NCBI GenBank assembly: GCA_013399115.1
Contig: VXAA01001508.1
Span: 261,552 to 325,551 of the forward strand
Reading direction: 5' to 3'
DNA: 64,000 nt
Origin: Anseranas semipalmata
Taxonomy: Eukaryota > Chordata > Aves > Anseriformes > Anseranatidae
Part shown: positions 1 through 12,400 of the stretch, piece after piece
Layout: each line of letters opens with the position of its first letter
Position numbering within the stretch: position 1 is the stretch's first letter
Program-made: the position numbers and the translations under genes
Notes under the pieces: generated by a model
What the model was told of the DNA's origin: nothing
Seen by the model: the letters and a program-made list of their open reading frames with translations, nothing else
Databases searched by the model: none

Positions 1-360
1 CCTGAGGAGCTGCTCCGTCTAAACTCGGTGCCTGGCCGAGGGCTGCTGGAGCCGTAGGGAAAAGGGAACCCACCCTGCGGCGAGTGCCGCTGCCAGGAGG
101 GAGCGACGGCCCCGCGATGACGGGACACGGCTACGTGGCCGTGCTGCACGGCCCAGGAACGTGCTCTGCCCTCAGCAGGGCTCCCGAGGAGGTCGAGCGG
201 CACCGAAGCCGCTCCTGCTCCCCTCAGGACCAGCCCCGCCGCTGTCTCACAGGGGTGCGGTGCCCAGCGCGGGATCTCCTCATCCCAGCACGACCCTTCC
301 GTTCAGGTCCCGTGCTTAGCGTGACCGCACTGACATATCTCACGCTCGTGAGCTCTGTTC
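1..360. promoter_or_regulatory. CpG-rich patch at left edge (CpG-island grade)
   Basis: A hand count gives about 33 CpG dinucleotides in 360 bp at roughly 62% GC, close to the number expected without CpG depletion. Vertebrate bulk DNA normally shows far fewer. Unmethylated CpG islands usually mark promoters, so this may be the edge of an island that continues beyond the window. An open frame runs through it on the + strand (84-410), but its composition is what GC-rich DNA gives by chance and I recognise no family. No TATA box or initiator was identified, so direction is unknown. Confidence 0.45.
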
Positions 361-2217
361 GGACAAGTGGCACTAGTTCAAGCCCTGGACTTAAGTCTTC
401 CCTACCCTAAGGCACCTGGGCATGAGCACAAACCTGCCGGTGAGCGTCCTGTGGCTGCTGAGAAGTCTCTCCACCCACGGCAGGGACAAGGACTCCCCAA
501 AGGCAGAAGCTGGCCCGGCTGGGGCCCAGCTAGCCCATTCGCCTGTTGGTTTTCTCTTCCTGGCTTCAGCCACCTCTGCAAGGATATGAGGTTTCAGCTG
601 AGGAGCAGAACACGCAGCAGTTCTGTTCTGATTTTAGGGACTGCTGTTTGACACCTACTTTGTGATGCAAAAGCTGCTGTGGCTTGTTTCTTGTTCCCAG
701 TTCACTACAGAGAATATTAACATTAATTATACAGGAGATGTGCAGAAAGCTCAAAAATCACATACGCAACCAAGTTACTGCCCAGTGCTATTTTCCCCCT
801 CTCAGCAGCCTGACAAACCCCATCTCATCCCGTGCCACAGGCTAGCGGTGACATGTTTGAACTTCTGCAGCCATTTGATGTAAAATGTTTTAAATTCTTT
901 TCAGGAACACTAAAGGCTTTTGTCTCTTGACCGGTGCTGCGGGGATGCCATGTCTGGCAGAGACTGATCTTTCTGTGCTTTCCAGCTATACCATATCCCA
1001 TCGGGCTGCCCAGCTGGCTGAGGTAGGAATCGCTGTTAATCATTAAACAGAGCCTTTTCTATTGGAATGAAAGGAAACACAATGCAGCGATACAAGTCCG
1101 AGCCCACCCTTCCTAAGGAAACGCTGACTGCCGATTACAATTCCGCCACACGCTTCCATTGAGACATTCAGCGAGATGCAGCTTTACAGACGGCCGCAAA
1201 GCTGACACGTCAACCGGTGTTACCGGCAGCGGTGTCACACCGGCAGGTAAGCCACGACAGAGCAGCATGCTGCATGCTCCGACAGGCAGATAGTACAGCT
1301 CCTAGTCCCTCCCCGTCTTCATTTAAGACACCAGGCAAAGGCTGCCTGGTTTGGGTGACATCCCTTTCCATTTCCCTTGTTTGTCCATCTGTTCCTAAGC
1401 TGAATTTGTTTTGGGATTATTCAGTCACTGGTGCTACTGGAAAATACAAGAGAGTCAACAATACTCGGCAGCTTTGAGCAGTATCCCCACATCCAAGCAC
1501 CAGACCAGGCTGTTCTAATGTTTTTGGCACCGCATGGTGATCCAACGCTTCATTTTGGACTGCACAGTGGATGACCAAGGCTAGTTTCCCCCCCTCCATG
1601 GAAAAAAACAAAAACCCAGCCCATCATGAAAATCAACACTGGGCTGCTGCCCATGGAGCCGTAATTCTTCACAGTCTGGAGGTTTGCTAGTTAAAAGCAG
1701 TAACGCATCAGCAAGCACAAATGCTTTTCCCACCGGCGTGCCAAACGACCCCGTTGGGTTGGTGGAGGTGGACATGTGCTGAACTGGGCCAGGTCAGGTA
1801 ACAGGATCTTCTCCAAAGAAACAGCACATCTTTTCTTCGTGAAACAGAACCACCCTGAGAGCGCCTTCTCCTGCAGCAAGGACGGACAGTACCCCGGTGC
1901 GTGTAAGTGCCTGCTGACCTAAATCATCTCCTGCAGGTTAAGGACAACTGCTACTGTGGTTGCTACTACAACAGCATATTACTGTGACAGGGAGCATAAA
2001 CCGGTGTTTCAAATTTAAGTCTAAATCCAGCAAGCCAGACACGCACCCTGCTTATGAATTTTAGGCAGCACTGCCCACTTTTAGTGCACTGTCAGCTTTC
2101 TGGATGTCCCGGTAGCACTGACGCGGGTGCGGATCAGTGCTTGTGCACACACGCGTGATGCAGAACTGATTTAGGTAGGAGCAGTGAGCCTGACCTGTTC
2201 TGAACACACGGGACAAC
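361..2217. other. Non-coding stretch, nothing recognised
   Basis: Single-copy DNA of mixed composition with no recognisable exon, RNA gene or transposon. A splice-donor-like CAG/GTAAGC occurs at 1244-1249, at the end of a short open segment that also folds into a nested inverted repeat (left arm CCGGTGT near 1214, right arm ACACCGG near 1238). The open frames here are short and lack family resemblance. Confidence 0.5.
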
Positions 2218-2430
2218 CGCGAGTAGCTGTAGGCAACAAACGCTGGGAGGTACCGAGGGCTGAGGCGCGCTGTCGGAGAAGAGCTGCCCTTCGCTCTGCG
2301 GAATCGGGTGCCTGCACGCGGGGACACGGAGCCCATGGCAGTCGGAGCCCGGCTGCACGCCCAGCACGCCTCGCGGCTGGGTGCAACGGGAGGGCAGAAA
2401 GCAGCGCAGGACCTCGGGCTCCGACAGACA
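2218..2430. promoter_or_regulatory. Short CpG-rich patch
   Basis: About 23 CpGs fall within roughly 213 bp, flanked by AT-richer DNA with few CpGs. Overlapping open frames on both strands (2061-2606) are explained by the scarcity of AT-rich stop codons in such a patch. It could be a small island, an enhancer with CpG content, or a chance GC peak. It is too short to call a promoter firmly. Confidence 0.3.
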
Positions 2431-3120
2431 GCAGGACACAAGGCAAGTGGCTGCGTCTGGGCACGGCAGACAGACTGAAACGAAGCCTGAGACAGATTCC
2501 AAGTAGTTTCAATGGGAAGGGGAAAAAGAAAAAGAGCCTAGAAAAAGTCAAAGCAACTTTTTGTTATGACACAATGTTTAAGGCAATACTATTTAAAACA
2601 AAATGAAAACAAATGTTCTCTGTTTTTTTTTTTTTCTTCAAGTAAAACACGATGCATTTTTAGCGTCTCATTTGATGTTGAAAGTGGAAAACTGTCAGTT
2701 CCAGCTGCTCTAGGAAGGACATCGCCTGTGTCCTGGTGCTGGGCAGGCCTGCAGAGCAGCTTACTGGTAAAAGGGAAATCATACCTGCCTTGGGGCAGGA
2801 AGAAACTGAAGTGGTAATGATAAGTGCATGGCAAAATGAAGGAAAGGCGAGACTAGAGAGCGCTGAGATGAGCATCTCTTGGACTCCACCCTGCACTGGG
2901 CTCACTAACGACACCAGAGAAATTTTTTTTTTAAGCAGAGGCTAGGATGAGACACCTCCTCACACATACACACGTGTATGTTAAGGAAAAGCTCATACTC
3001 CACTAAATTCTGGGGAATCAGCACCAAAACAACTGCAACTTGATTTGTGCAGTCTGAGAGAAACTTCAAGACAAACCAAGCAGAACAGGGAGTCACCTAA
3101 CTTAAACCAAGCCAAAACAT

Positions 3121-3400
3121 CCCGCTACGACGCTGTGTCCTTCAGCAACCGCATTCAGCTACTGCTGCAACCCGCCGCTCCTCGAGGCGTCCGCTGCTCC
3201 TGAGGAGGAGCGCGGTGTCCACGAGGACGGAGGAAAGGTGCCGCCTCGGTTCTTTGCCGCGCAGTGCCGGAGGCCGCGGCCGGGCCCTCCTCTGCCTGGA
3301 GGCAGCCCTGGCCAAGCGGCGGCAGCTAACCCAGATCTCAGCAGAGCTCGGGTTTGCTTTTCACTATCCCGGCGACCCGCAGGGTGACCTGAAGCAACTT
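3121..3400. promoter_or_regulatory. Short CpG island
   Basis: About 28 CpGs in 280 bp at roughly 60% GC, near the number expected from base composition and so undepleted. The patch is sharply bounded by AT-rich sequence with few CpGs on both sides, unlike a gradual isochore change. A + strand frame (3215-3457) begins within it and has no family I recognise. With the patches at 1-360 and 2218-2430 this makes a cluster of three within 3.4 kb. Confidence 0.4.
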
Positions 3401-6400
3401 AAGCCATTGCTTTTGTGCCATGACGCTCTTGTCTCTAGAGTAAAGCTTGTGATATAGATCATTGTATGTGTAAAGAGGTTTAAGACCTCCAGACGTGAAG
3501 CACTGCCAGTAAACTGTTATTACTTTACTGTGCAGTTGGCAGCAGCCTCTCCTGCAGGAAAAAGTGTAAATCTATTTCCCAACCAGCTTTTATATCCACC
3601 ACAACCTGCCATCGTCCAGATGCACAGTTCATTAGAGATCGTTTAGTTTTATCTGGCTGAAAAGTCCCACGTAAAAAAACCTGCTGATTAAACACGCAAT
3701 TCAAACACATCTTCTGGAGTACAGCAGACAATTCCTAGCACTTTATCTGCACCAACTGAAATGCAATCTGTGCCACTTAGAGCAGAACAATGGTCGATTT
3801 CTTCATACTCCTCTTGAATTGTTAACACATAAAGCAGAAACACAGCCCATTTCACAGAGAAGTTCTCTTCTGCCATACTCGGTATGTTAACCGAGAGTAT
3901 ACAAATCTGCTTCAAAGCTAATAGGCTCTTTTTCTCCCAGCAAACACACTTCTTCACATCTGCACACTCTTGCTCTCTCTCCACTTCAATAGCAATAGCA
4001 TTTGGTAAAGCTCTCCAAACTGGAGCCACTGCAGAAAGACCGTATTTACTTATGTTTGGGTAGGAACTAATAAGAGACCTGGTTGTGTCTCGGCTCCTCC
4101 AATTCCAAAAGAAAAAAAAAATCAAGTCAATATTTATACACTCGCTGGTGAAATAAATTCCCTCTTCCCTGGAGGAGAGGAAAATAAAATGAAGTGACTG
4201 AAATGGGTTTCACGGAAGGGGACTTTTGTTTGTTTGCTTGTTTGTTTTCAGAGCTTGGGAGATTTCTATTTTTTCCTTGTAATTTAAATGCAATTGTACT
4301 GCATGGAGTGCATCAAAGCAGCTTCACAGTGGGATCTTCCATTGAGGACCAAAAGCTCAGGAGCCTTTGCATGCTTCCAGGCTCACCACGGTCTCAGATG
4401 GACACGGGTTCGGCTACGTCAGGGGCTGGAGCGTCCCCACCGCCACTGGCCGCCCTCTCAGGACGCGCTCGGCTCAGCCCTGACGGAGGACGAACTTGCT
4501 GAATGAGAAACAGTTAACGTTCCAGCGAGTCAGATACAGCATAAACAATTTAATCAGCATTGAGCTCTCCCAGCATGGAGATCCTGTCCAAAGTCTGTCA
4601 GGGCCAACGGAAAGTCTCGCATTGACTTCTCTGGCCTTCAGCACACGCCCTGGTTTCACCAGGGCTTTTCACTTGCGCAGCCCCACGGCTTCCTCCAGCC
4701 CCTCCAGTGCAGTTCCTCTGACGAGGAAAGCTCCACCAGCAAGAGATACGCCTTTTGCCTCTGTGACAAACTGCTTTGCTGGCCGTCTCCCTCCACCTAC
4801 ATTAAGGCTGTAGGACTTGTCTGTCCCATATGATTCATAAATCCTCTTATTAAGGGGATAATCAGAGCATCAGGAATCTGATCCCATCAGTGTGTCTGCT
4901 CAAGGCAGTTTCTCTCTGCCAAAGGCAAATCCCCCGAACCACGCACCTGGACCAAACCCAGCAGCGCTTGAATTCGCAGCGTGAGCTACCCAGGGCAGCC
5001 CGGCAGCGCACCGTGTGTGCAGCAGGACTGGCATCTCTGTGACTAGGATGGGACAAGAAGCCTTTACCTTAGTTACGGTTTTCCTATTAGAAGCATCTAT
5101 TGTTCCATCCTATTGTATTGTTTCAAAAGAGGACTTCCAATTCCTTTTGCACAAGATATCTAAAGTTTTTCCAGGAGAAAAACTTCCTGGGATGCATTTC
5201 ATTAGCTGCTGGAGAACTTTCCTGGAGTGGCTATTCTGGAGCAGGCAGCACACCCGCCTTCCCTAATGGGACTTAGGGGGATTTACATCGCCAAACTCGT
5301 TCTTTGTCAAATATAAGCTGACAGAGTGCCACGGCTGCAAGTGGGCACCCCCCATGTACCGTGAAGAGAACTGGGAGCAGATCTGTGTATACCTGCAAAC
5401 AGAAATAAACACACAAATGCTGCAAACACCCACTGGCACCCTCTCCATGCCTTGAGAAGAAAATAAAAGTCATGGAGGAGTTAATGTTAATAAAGTAACT
5501 TTGACTTCACATTACAAAGCACATACGGAGATAAACACAGTAAGTTTCCAATTTGGTAAATTGTCTCTGTTCAAGCGGGGCAACTTCTGCCACTTTCTAA
5601 GGGCAAATGGACAGAGGAGAAGTGCACGTGAGCAGCTTCAAACAAAATCCAGCGTTCCCACTGCTCAATTACACCAACAGAACTGCAAAGAATTTCAGTG
5701 AGTTCAGCTGAAACTTATGTTTGCGTAGCAGCATGGAGAATTTGGCCCTTATATATTTTAGAAATACAGCCAAGGGAGTAGATCCTCGTTTGCACTGTCC
5801 AGTAGCATCACTAGCGAGGTGCCGTTGTACAGACCCAGTCGAGGCATTTTTAAGCCTGTTCCCCATCCACCATTTCCCCAAAGCCTCTGGCACTGAAGCA
5901 GTCTTGTCTCTGACAAGGGTTAGATTGGGGTCAAGTTTTACACTCCAAAAACCAAGGGAGAATCACTGTTTACCCTCCAGTTTCTCAGAAAACAGTCAAA
6001 TCCCTCTTCATATGGAACGTCTCATTTGCATGTCAGCAGCAAACTTTTCCACTGGCAAGCTTGCCATGCTTCAACATTTTCTTCATACACAAACTAAATG
6101 TATGCTTTATCAGTGTCATCTTGCTTCATGGGCAGCTTGAACACCTGCCTTTCTTCTCTTACATTGTTTTTCTCTGGGATTTCTTTATTATGAGCTCACA
6201 TTAAACTATTTCTTGTTTAGATTAAAAACGGCAACTTTTAATTTCATTCCATTGCTCAGTGTCTTGAGATGCTCCTCTCCAAACGGCTTTGACTATGGCT
6301 CTTTTCCCACCAAATCCCACATTCAGCTCCAAGCCAGACCAAAATTCACTGCAAGACTTGCATTAATCAGCAGAATGGAGTAAGAGAGACTATTTAGTAT

Positions 6401-9400
6401 TTTGCATCTCCAAAGTCCCGAGTAAGCAACAACGCTTTGTTAACATTCTTGCCTGGGGCCGTGCCCGAGGCGGGGAGCGGCCCGGTGCTGTCTGCAGCAC
6501 CCAGCGGCTGGCGCAGCCTCGGGCACCGACTGATGTGGGCAGCGTGGTGCTCGCCTTCGCCTTCCTCAAAGCAACAAAGGCAAAAGGCCCGAGCCAGCCA
6601 TCCCATCAAACGCATGGTGAACAGGTCGTTAGTACAAAAAGCGCTTTGATGCGCCTAGCGTGCCTTTCATCACAAAAACGCATCCTAAAAGCACTTTGCA
6701 ACTATTAACGTGAGCCCTAACTCATCACCACCCACACGGTTTTCCCTAATTCACCAGCTGGATATGCAGAAAGCCCCAGATACTTAAAGGTATGATGCTG
6801 AGAGTCAGGGCCCTCACACGTTCCCCAGCAATCTCTGGGAGCTGTGCATAGCACCCTGCCTTGGAAAATACAAATCTGGCCATTACTAACTTGTCCCACA
6901 CCGACCACAGCGAGGGGCAAAGCAAGGGGAAGAACCCAGCTCTGCTGCTCCACCATGCCCCAGGGCCACGGAGCTTCCCCGCAGCACCACCGCACCCGGT
7001 GAGCGTCGCAAAACGCACGCCCGTCCTACGTACGTGGTCGGCAAAGGGACCTCATGGAGAAGATAAACAGCTTCTCTGCACGCTCCACGCCTTCATCTCG
7101 GGCTGTTTTTTTCTTTTTTCCTGACGTGCCATTATTAAACAACAGGAACAAACTAGTTTCTGTATAAAACCTTTCCCAAAGTATTTGGAAGATAGCAAGA
7201 AATGCCAAGCTTTCTATTTTCCTCCTTTAAAGGGGGAATAACATCGAATTAAAATATTTGTAAATAGCACTGATCAGCATTTTATTTTCTAGCCCTGATT
7301 TTTTAATATTTTTTTTTTAGTCCAACAAAGACCACCCTCTCCCCCTAGCAATGCTAGGAGGGGACTACGCTGAAAATTATAGTTTCCAGAGTTTGCAAGA
7401 GAACCACAAAAGCTTAATTATAGTTATTGACATACCAAACACCCACTGAAAGCTTAATCTTCCCTTGGCCAGAAATAACCACACGAAGTGAAGGTAGCGA
7501 ACTGACATCAACCAACCTCATCTAGGGACAGCTTATTAACGCGCCGAGCACGAGGACGTGCCTTGCCCGCCTGCTGCCCCAACCTGAAGTAGACACAGAC
7601 CGGGCTGGCTGTTGCTGTCATCCCACCTGCAGCAATGACCTGGTTTGCGTGGGCTGGGTTTTATCCCCCATGGAGCAGGGCTGCACAAGTTAACCATTCC
7701 ATACGCCTTTCTCCCAGTTAAGGCTTGAAAGAGCTGCTGTCTGTGCTGTGCGACCAGTGCTTGTGTTCTGCACCACCAGTGCTCAGCGCATCCTCACTGC
7801 CCCCAGGCACGTGCAAGCTCCCATCTCCCTGGGTACCGGTGACAGCGGTTCGGGAGGGAGGCAGCTTTCAGCTGCAGGAAAGCTTTGCAGATGGAGGTGT
7901 GACACCCCTGGGAATTCGCAGATGTCCGGAGCGCTCTGCCCCAGCCCAGCCCTGTTTGCTCTCTGGCTGCGCTGGCAGATCCCAAAGGAACAGCGCTTGT
8001 GGGCAGCTCGCTGCCCTCGGGGCAGACTCCACGCCGCCGATAGCTGCAGTCACATCAAAGCCGTACGTCTACGGTGATGCTAAAAGGGTTAGAGAAGGTG
8101 AAGCATCGGCTGGGTGTTCCCAGGGAGCCTAAGGAGGCTGCTGAGCATCGGCTGCTCTGGAGGGATCCCATGCTGCGAGCATCGCCACGTGGCACAGGCC
8201 AAGCACGCAGCTAACGGGGTGTCCAGCCCTGCAGCTACTGGCGGTTGCTGGCCTGTCCTGTGCACCGCTCACACAGCCCTGCAAACCACGAACACGACCT
8301 TGCGACAGCCTCGGAAAGGCAAGGAGGGGCACAATTAGCTAGGGAGATGAGGTGCAAACAGTGCAACAACTTGGTCATCATCACAAAGACTGATACTGAG
8401 CTGGGGAGACGCACAGAGCTACCAGAAGTGACCCATCCGGCAAACAGTCTCACTCATTTTCATTTCACCAGCATGGGAACTCCCCATCTTTGTCCCCCCA
8501 AACCACGAGATGTTTTTGAGGAGATGGAAGAGACTGTGCAACCCAGGCTGCATTTACCCTAAGGCCCCGCAAGCCTGTCACCGTCCTCTGCGGTCACGCA
8601 GCCGTGTTTGTGCAGCGGTTCCCAGTGCCCTTTGCAAACAATAACAGGCTGGACCACAAAGCCCTCATTTAGACTGGAGCGAGCGTATTCATGCAAAAAA
8701 AAGCACAGCCCGACCTTTAGGACCCGTAGGAGTAAGCAGCCGACAGGAGAACACACGTTTCGCACCCGCGCCCAGCGCCTCGCACCGCTCCTGGAGACCA
8801 CGACAGGAAGGCCAAGGGATGTGGCTCCACCGCAGGCTCGGGCTGCACGGTGCTCGGGGGACGTGGCTATGGGGAAAGCAAGGTCAGGCAGGCTTGATGG
8901 CAGCCTGCTGCTCCCAGGCCCCAAAAAGACCCCGCACACGCATTTTTCCCATCGAGAGACATGGCCTTGTGTGCTGCACATTACGGATGGTCCCTACGCA
9001 GCTTCCAGCTCTGTCCCACACCGTATCTGCGGTGCTCCGTGAGGAGCTTTGACGGGAGCTGCCCCCCAGCCAATGCACGCAGAGAGAAAAACCTTTTGTA
9101 GGAGGGGAGAGGTTGGAATTAACCCCTTTCTGTAGTGAACTTGAAGGCATTTGCATCCAGGAAACTTGTCACGTAGCAGCACTTAACAGCCCAGCGCCAG
9201 CACCCCCGCTGACACGCTGTGTGACTTACAGGTGGCACCTCTGCAACCCGAGACACGAGCAGAAGCTGCAGTCAGGCTTCCAAAGGAAGGAGACGGCCAG
9301 TGCTGGGCAAAGCAAACGCCCTCCCAGAAGCAGAATGGCACCAGCCCCTGGATACGGGGCTACAGCAATGCCTGGTGCTCTCATTTACGAGAGTGATCAA

Positions 9401-12400
9401 AGAAACCTCCTTAACTCTGGAGCAGAAAACGGAATAAATGCTAAATCTGAATGGGCTGGTTATTGAAAACAGAAGTATTATACTTACTTGTTTCTCATCT
9501 CCTAAGCACCAGCTTTAGTCCACTGAATAGCTACAGAATTCACTGGCATTATTCCTAATTTTACAGTGATTTGGGAGAAGAGGGGACAAAGGCAAGCAAA
9601 CAAAGCTAATTGCCTTCAGTGTTTTGTTTATCTGGTTTTTGTTCAGCCAAACAAAGAGGATGTTCACGTCCAAGTGACTGTGGAGCCCACAGAACGCTTT
9701 TGCCCGGCTGATCTGTTTAAAAACAGTTTGCAGTTTTGGCATCTGGCATCTTCAGCCAACTACCACCGGCGAGTACTCTCTTGTCTCCGTCTAATCACTG
9801 CAGAAACTCTGGTGACTCCAGCTACTATTACTACAGATTAATCAACCTCACCAAGTCCCTCCAAAAAGGCAGGAAGTCCTCCAAAAGCCAATCCCTTGGT
9901 CATAAAAAGAACAAAGCCAGGACTAGCTTAACCACTGGATGTTATTTCCAATGCAAAAGTCCAAGCAGGAAAAGTCCTGATTTTCATAACAAAGCTATGC
10001 ATTCTCACCCATCCATACCAACAAGCTTTTGTTCTTTGAGACAGCGAAGAACACGCTGAGCAGAAATGTAAATAACATGGCACGCTCTGCAGGGAGAGCA
10101 CGCTGCTGGAAATAAGCAGCAGCAGACAGGCTACACGAACCACAAGCAACCAGTTTTGCCAGGTTCGGCTGCCTGCCCTGCACCAGCCAGCGTCCAAGAT
10201 TTCCCAGCGCAGCCTGAGCGAGGCAGCAGGACCCCCAGGCATCACGCAGCAGAGAAGCAAGGCAAGGAAGGAGTCTGGGAGCGCCAAACCCCAAGCTGCT
10301 GTGATTTCTAGTCAAGAGCAAGACGCCTGGTTGAATACATGTGCCAACGGTGCTGAGAGCTGAAGTCACCTATATCTGCAAGTCCCTGAGAGAGGCACTA
10401 GCAAAAGATCGCAGGCCAGGAAGCAATCTGGTGAGGAGCAGGCACCACTACCTCCATGTGTCTGTGAGAAGCCTGCAAGGCTGCCTCAGCGCCACAAGGT
10501 GGGATTAGGCAGACCTTGAACAGCCATCCAGAAGAGAAAGGCAAATCCTAGCAGCGCTACCGGCCCTCGAGTGCCAAAACCTGCAGAAAAGCCGCACGCA
10601 GCGTGCTGGGAGGCAGCCCGTGCGTGATGCTGATGCAGGCGTCGCGGTTTGGTTCAGTCCTGGTGTCCTCTCCGGCAGGGAGCAGCGGCTGCGGGGCAGG
10701 GCTCAGGGAGCAGAACTGCTCTGCTACTGTCTCAGAGGCATGCAACAGCAGAGGTTTCCTAAGGCCCTGGGACTGCGCGCATCCTCTTCTCATTCAAAAA
10801 AGAACAAACAATATGTTGGTAGCAATTTGTATTTCTAGAAGGAAAAATGAAAACACAGATTTGAAAAGACAACCACTAGAAGACTCAAGCCAGAAGGCAA
10901 ACAAAAGGAACCCTAAATCTATTATCTTCATTATGGCATTGTGAGCATGACGTTAGGGCATCCGGAAGGTGGCACTGCCAAGCATCTCCCTACTTGACAC
11001 CAGCACAAAGCTTCCCGATGCCGGCAGGAAGAGCAGCCGGGAAGCTGCGGGAAGCCTCCTGCGTGGAGCAGCCAGGACAGCCTGGTGGAGCCGTGTCCTC
11101 CCGCACCTCAGCCCTGCCTTGCTGCAGGCCGGGGCTCAGAGCAGCGCCCAGCCATAACCCGCATCCCGATGCCACGGGACGTCCCGCTCTGGGACACAAA
11201 GCCAACCCCGAAAAGTCAGCCTCGGATTTGGTGACTGCGTTGGAGTTTCAGTACGCTTTCCCAACCCTTGTTGTGCCCGCTGGCTTGAACACCTTTCAAG
11301 AATGAGATCTTAAAATAATGTTTTGAGTCACAAAGCTTGGGAGTTCGGTTATAATTCCTCGTTAGGTTCCTGACTGCTTTTATCTTCCTCAAGTACAACA
11401 GGGTGCCCTGTGGTACTGAATGCAGGTGGATGAGCCCTTCAGTGCCCAGTGCAGACAAGAAGAAGGGAGCTTGACCAGCTCAGGGCTTGCTGCTCAGTAA
11501 CCACGGCCGTTACAGTGCCCGCTCTACAAGAATTTACCATTAATCCTTCTAGCTCAACAGTAATAAAAAGGACTCACACTTGTTTTAAACATTTTCTATC
11601 TGCACAGTACTTTTTCAGAGCAGATCCACAACGAGCAAGGGAAGGTAGGAAAAATGAAGCCAATGCAGATAACTCTGGGAGGGATCCTTTGAAAATCAGG
11701 GAAATTTTTTAAATATTTCTCTTTTGAGCATCCTTCACCCTCCTTGGGTCAGGGAGGGAGCACAGAAGAGCCAGCTCACCTCACACAAGGGAAATTCGAG
11801 CAAATCTCAGCTGAAAGCCCCGAGGTTAGTATGTCATGATCCTGTCCCAAAGGGGAGAGTTTCTACTAAGCTTGACTGAAACGTGAGCAAGATTGGCTTT
11901 AAATAAAACTAGTGGGGAGAACACACTCACGTCCAGCCCCACCTGCTTTTACAATATCAAGGAAAATGAGAAGGAAAAATTGGGTGTAGAGGGTTGGATA
12001 CCCAAAACACCATTTTGCGTTTGGATGAAAGCCAGGAGGGGAAAACAAAGCAACAGCCCACTCCAACATCGTGTTGGAGGCAGACCTACATTTTGACAAC
12101 GGGATTTCGGGTCTTTCATTATTTGTAAGGCTCTTAAAAATTAGCTTTCAATAACATAACGGAAGTAAAGCTCTTAATCTCACTTTGTAAATACAGATGG
12201 AAGCTACACTTTAAAGCCAAAGATTTTGAAAGTGACTGGTTCAAGGTGCTTCCACTTCTGTAACCCTCCTTGTGACCCCAGAACAAAAGCCAGTGTTTTA
12301 ACAGCTTGATTTTCCAACAGCACTCCACATTTGCACCCACAAGAACCTAGACATTTTCCTGTACATAGGAAAGATTCCTACACCCCAAAATATCCATTTG

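Noticed and set aside
3688..4125. 145-codon minus frame with an acidic segment
   Set aside because: Looked mildly protein-like (VEREQECADVKKCVCWEKK), but it starts in a poly-Phe run from an A/T tract, has no recognised domain and has no supporting splice or promoter signal.
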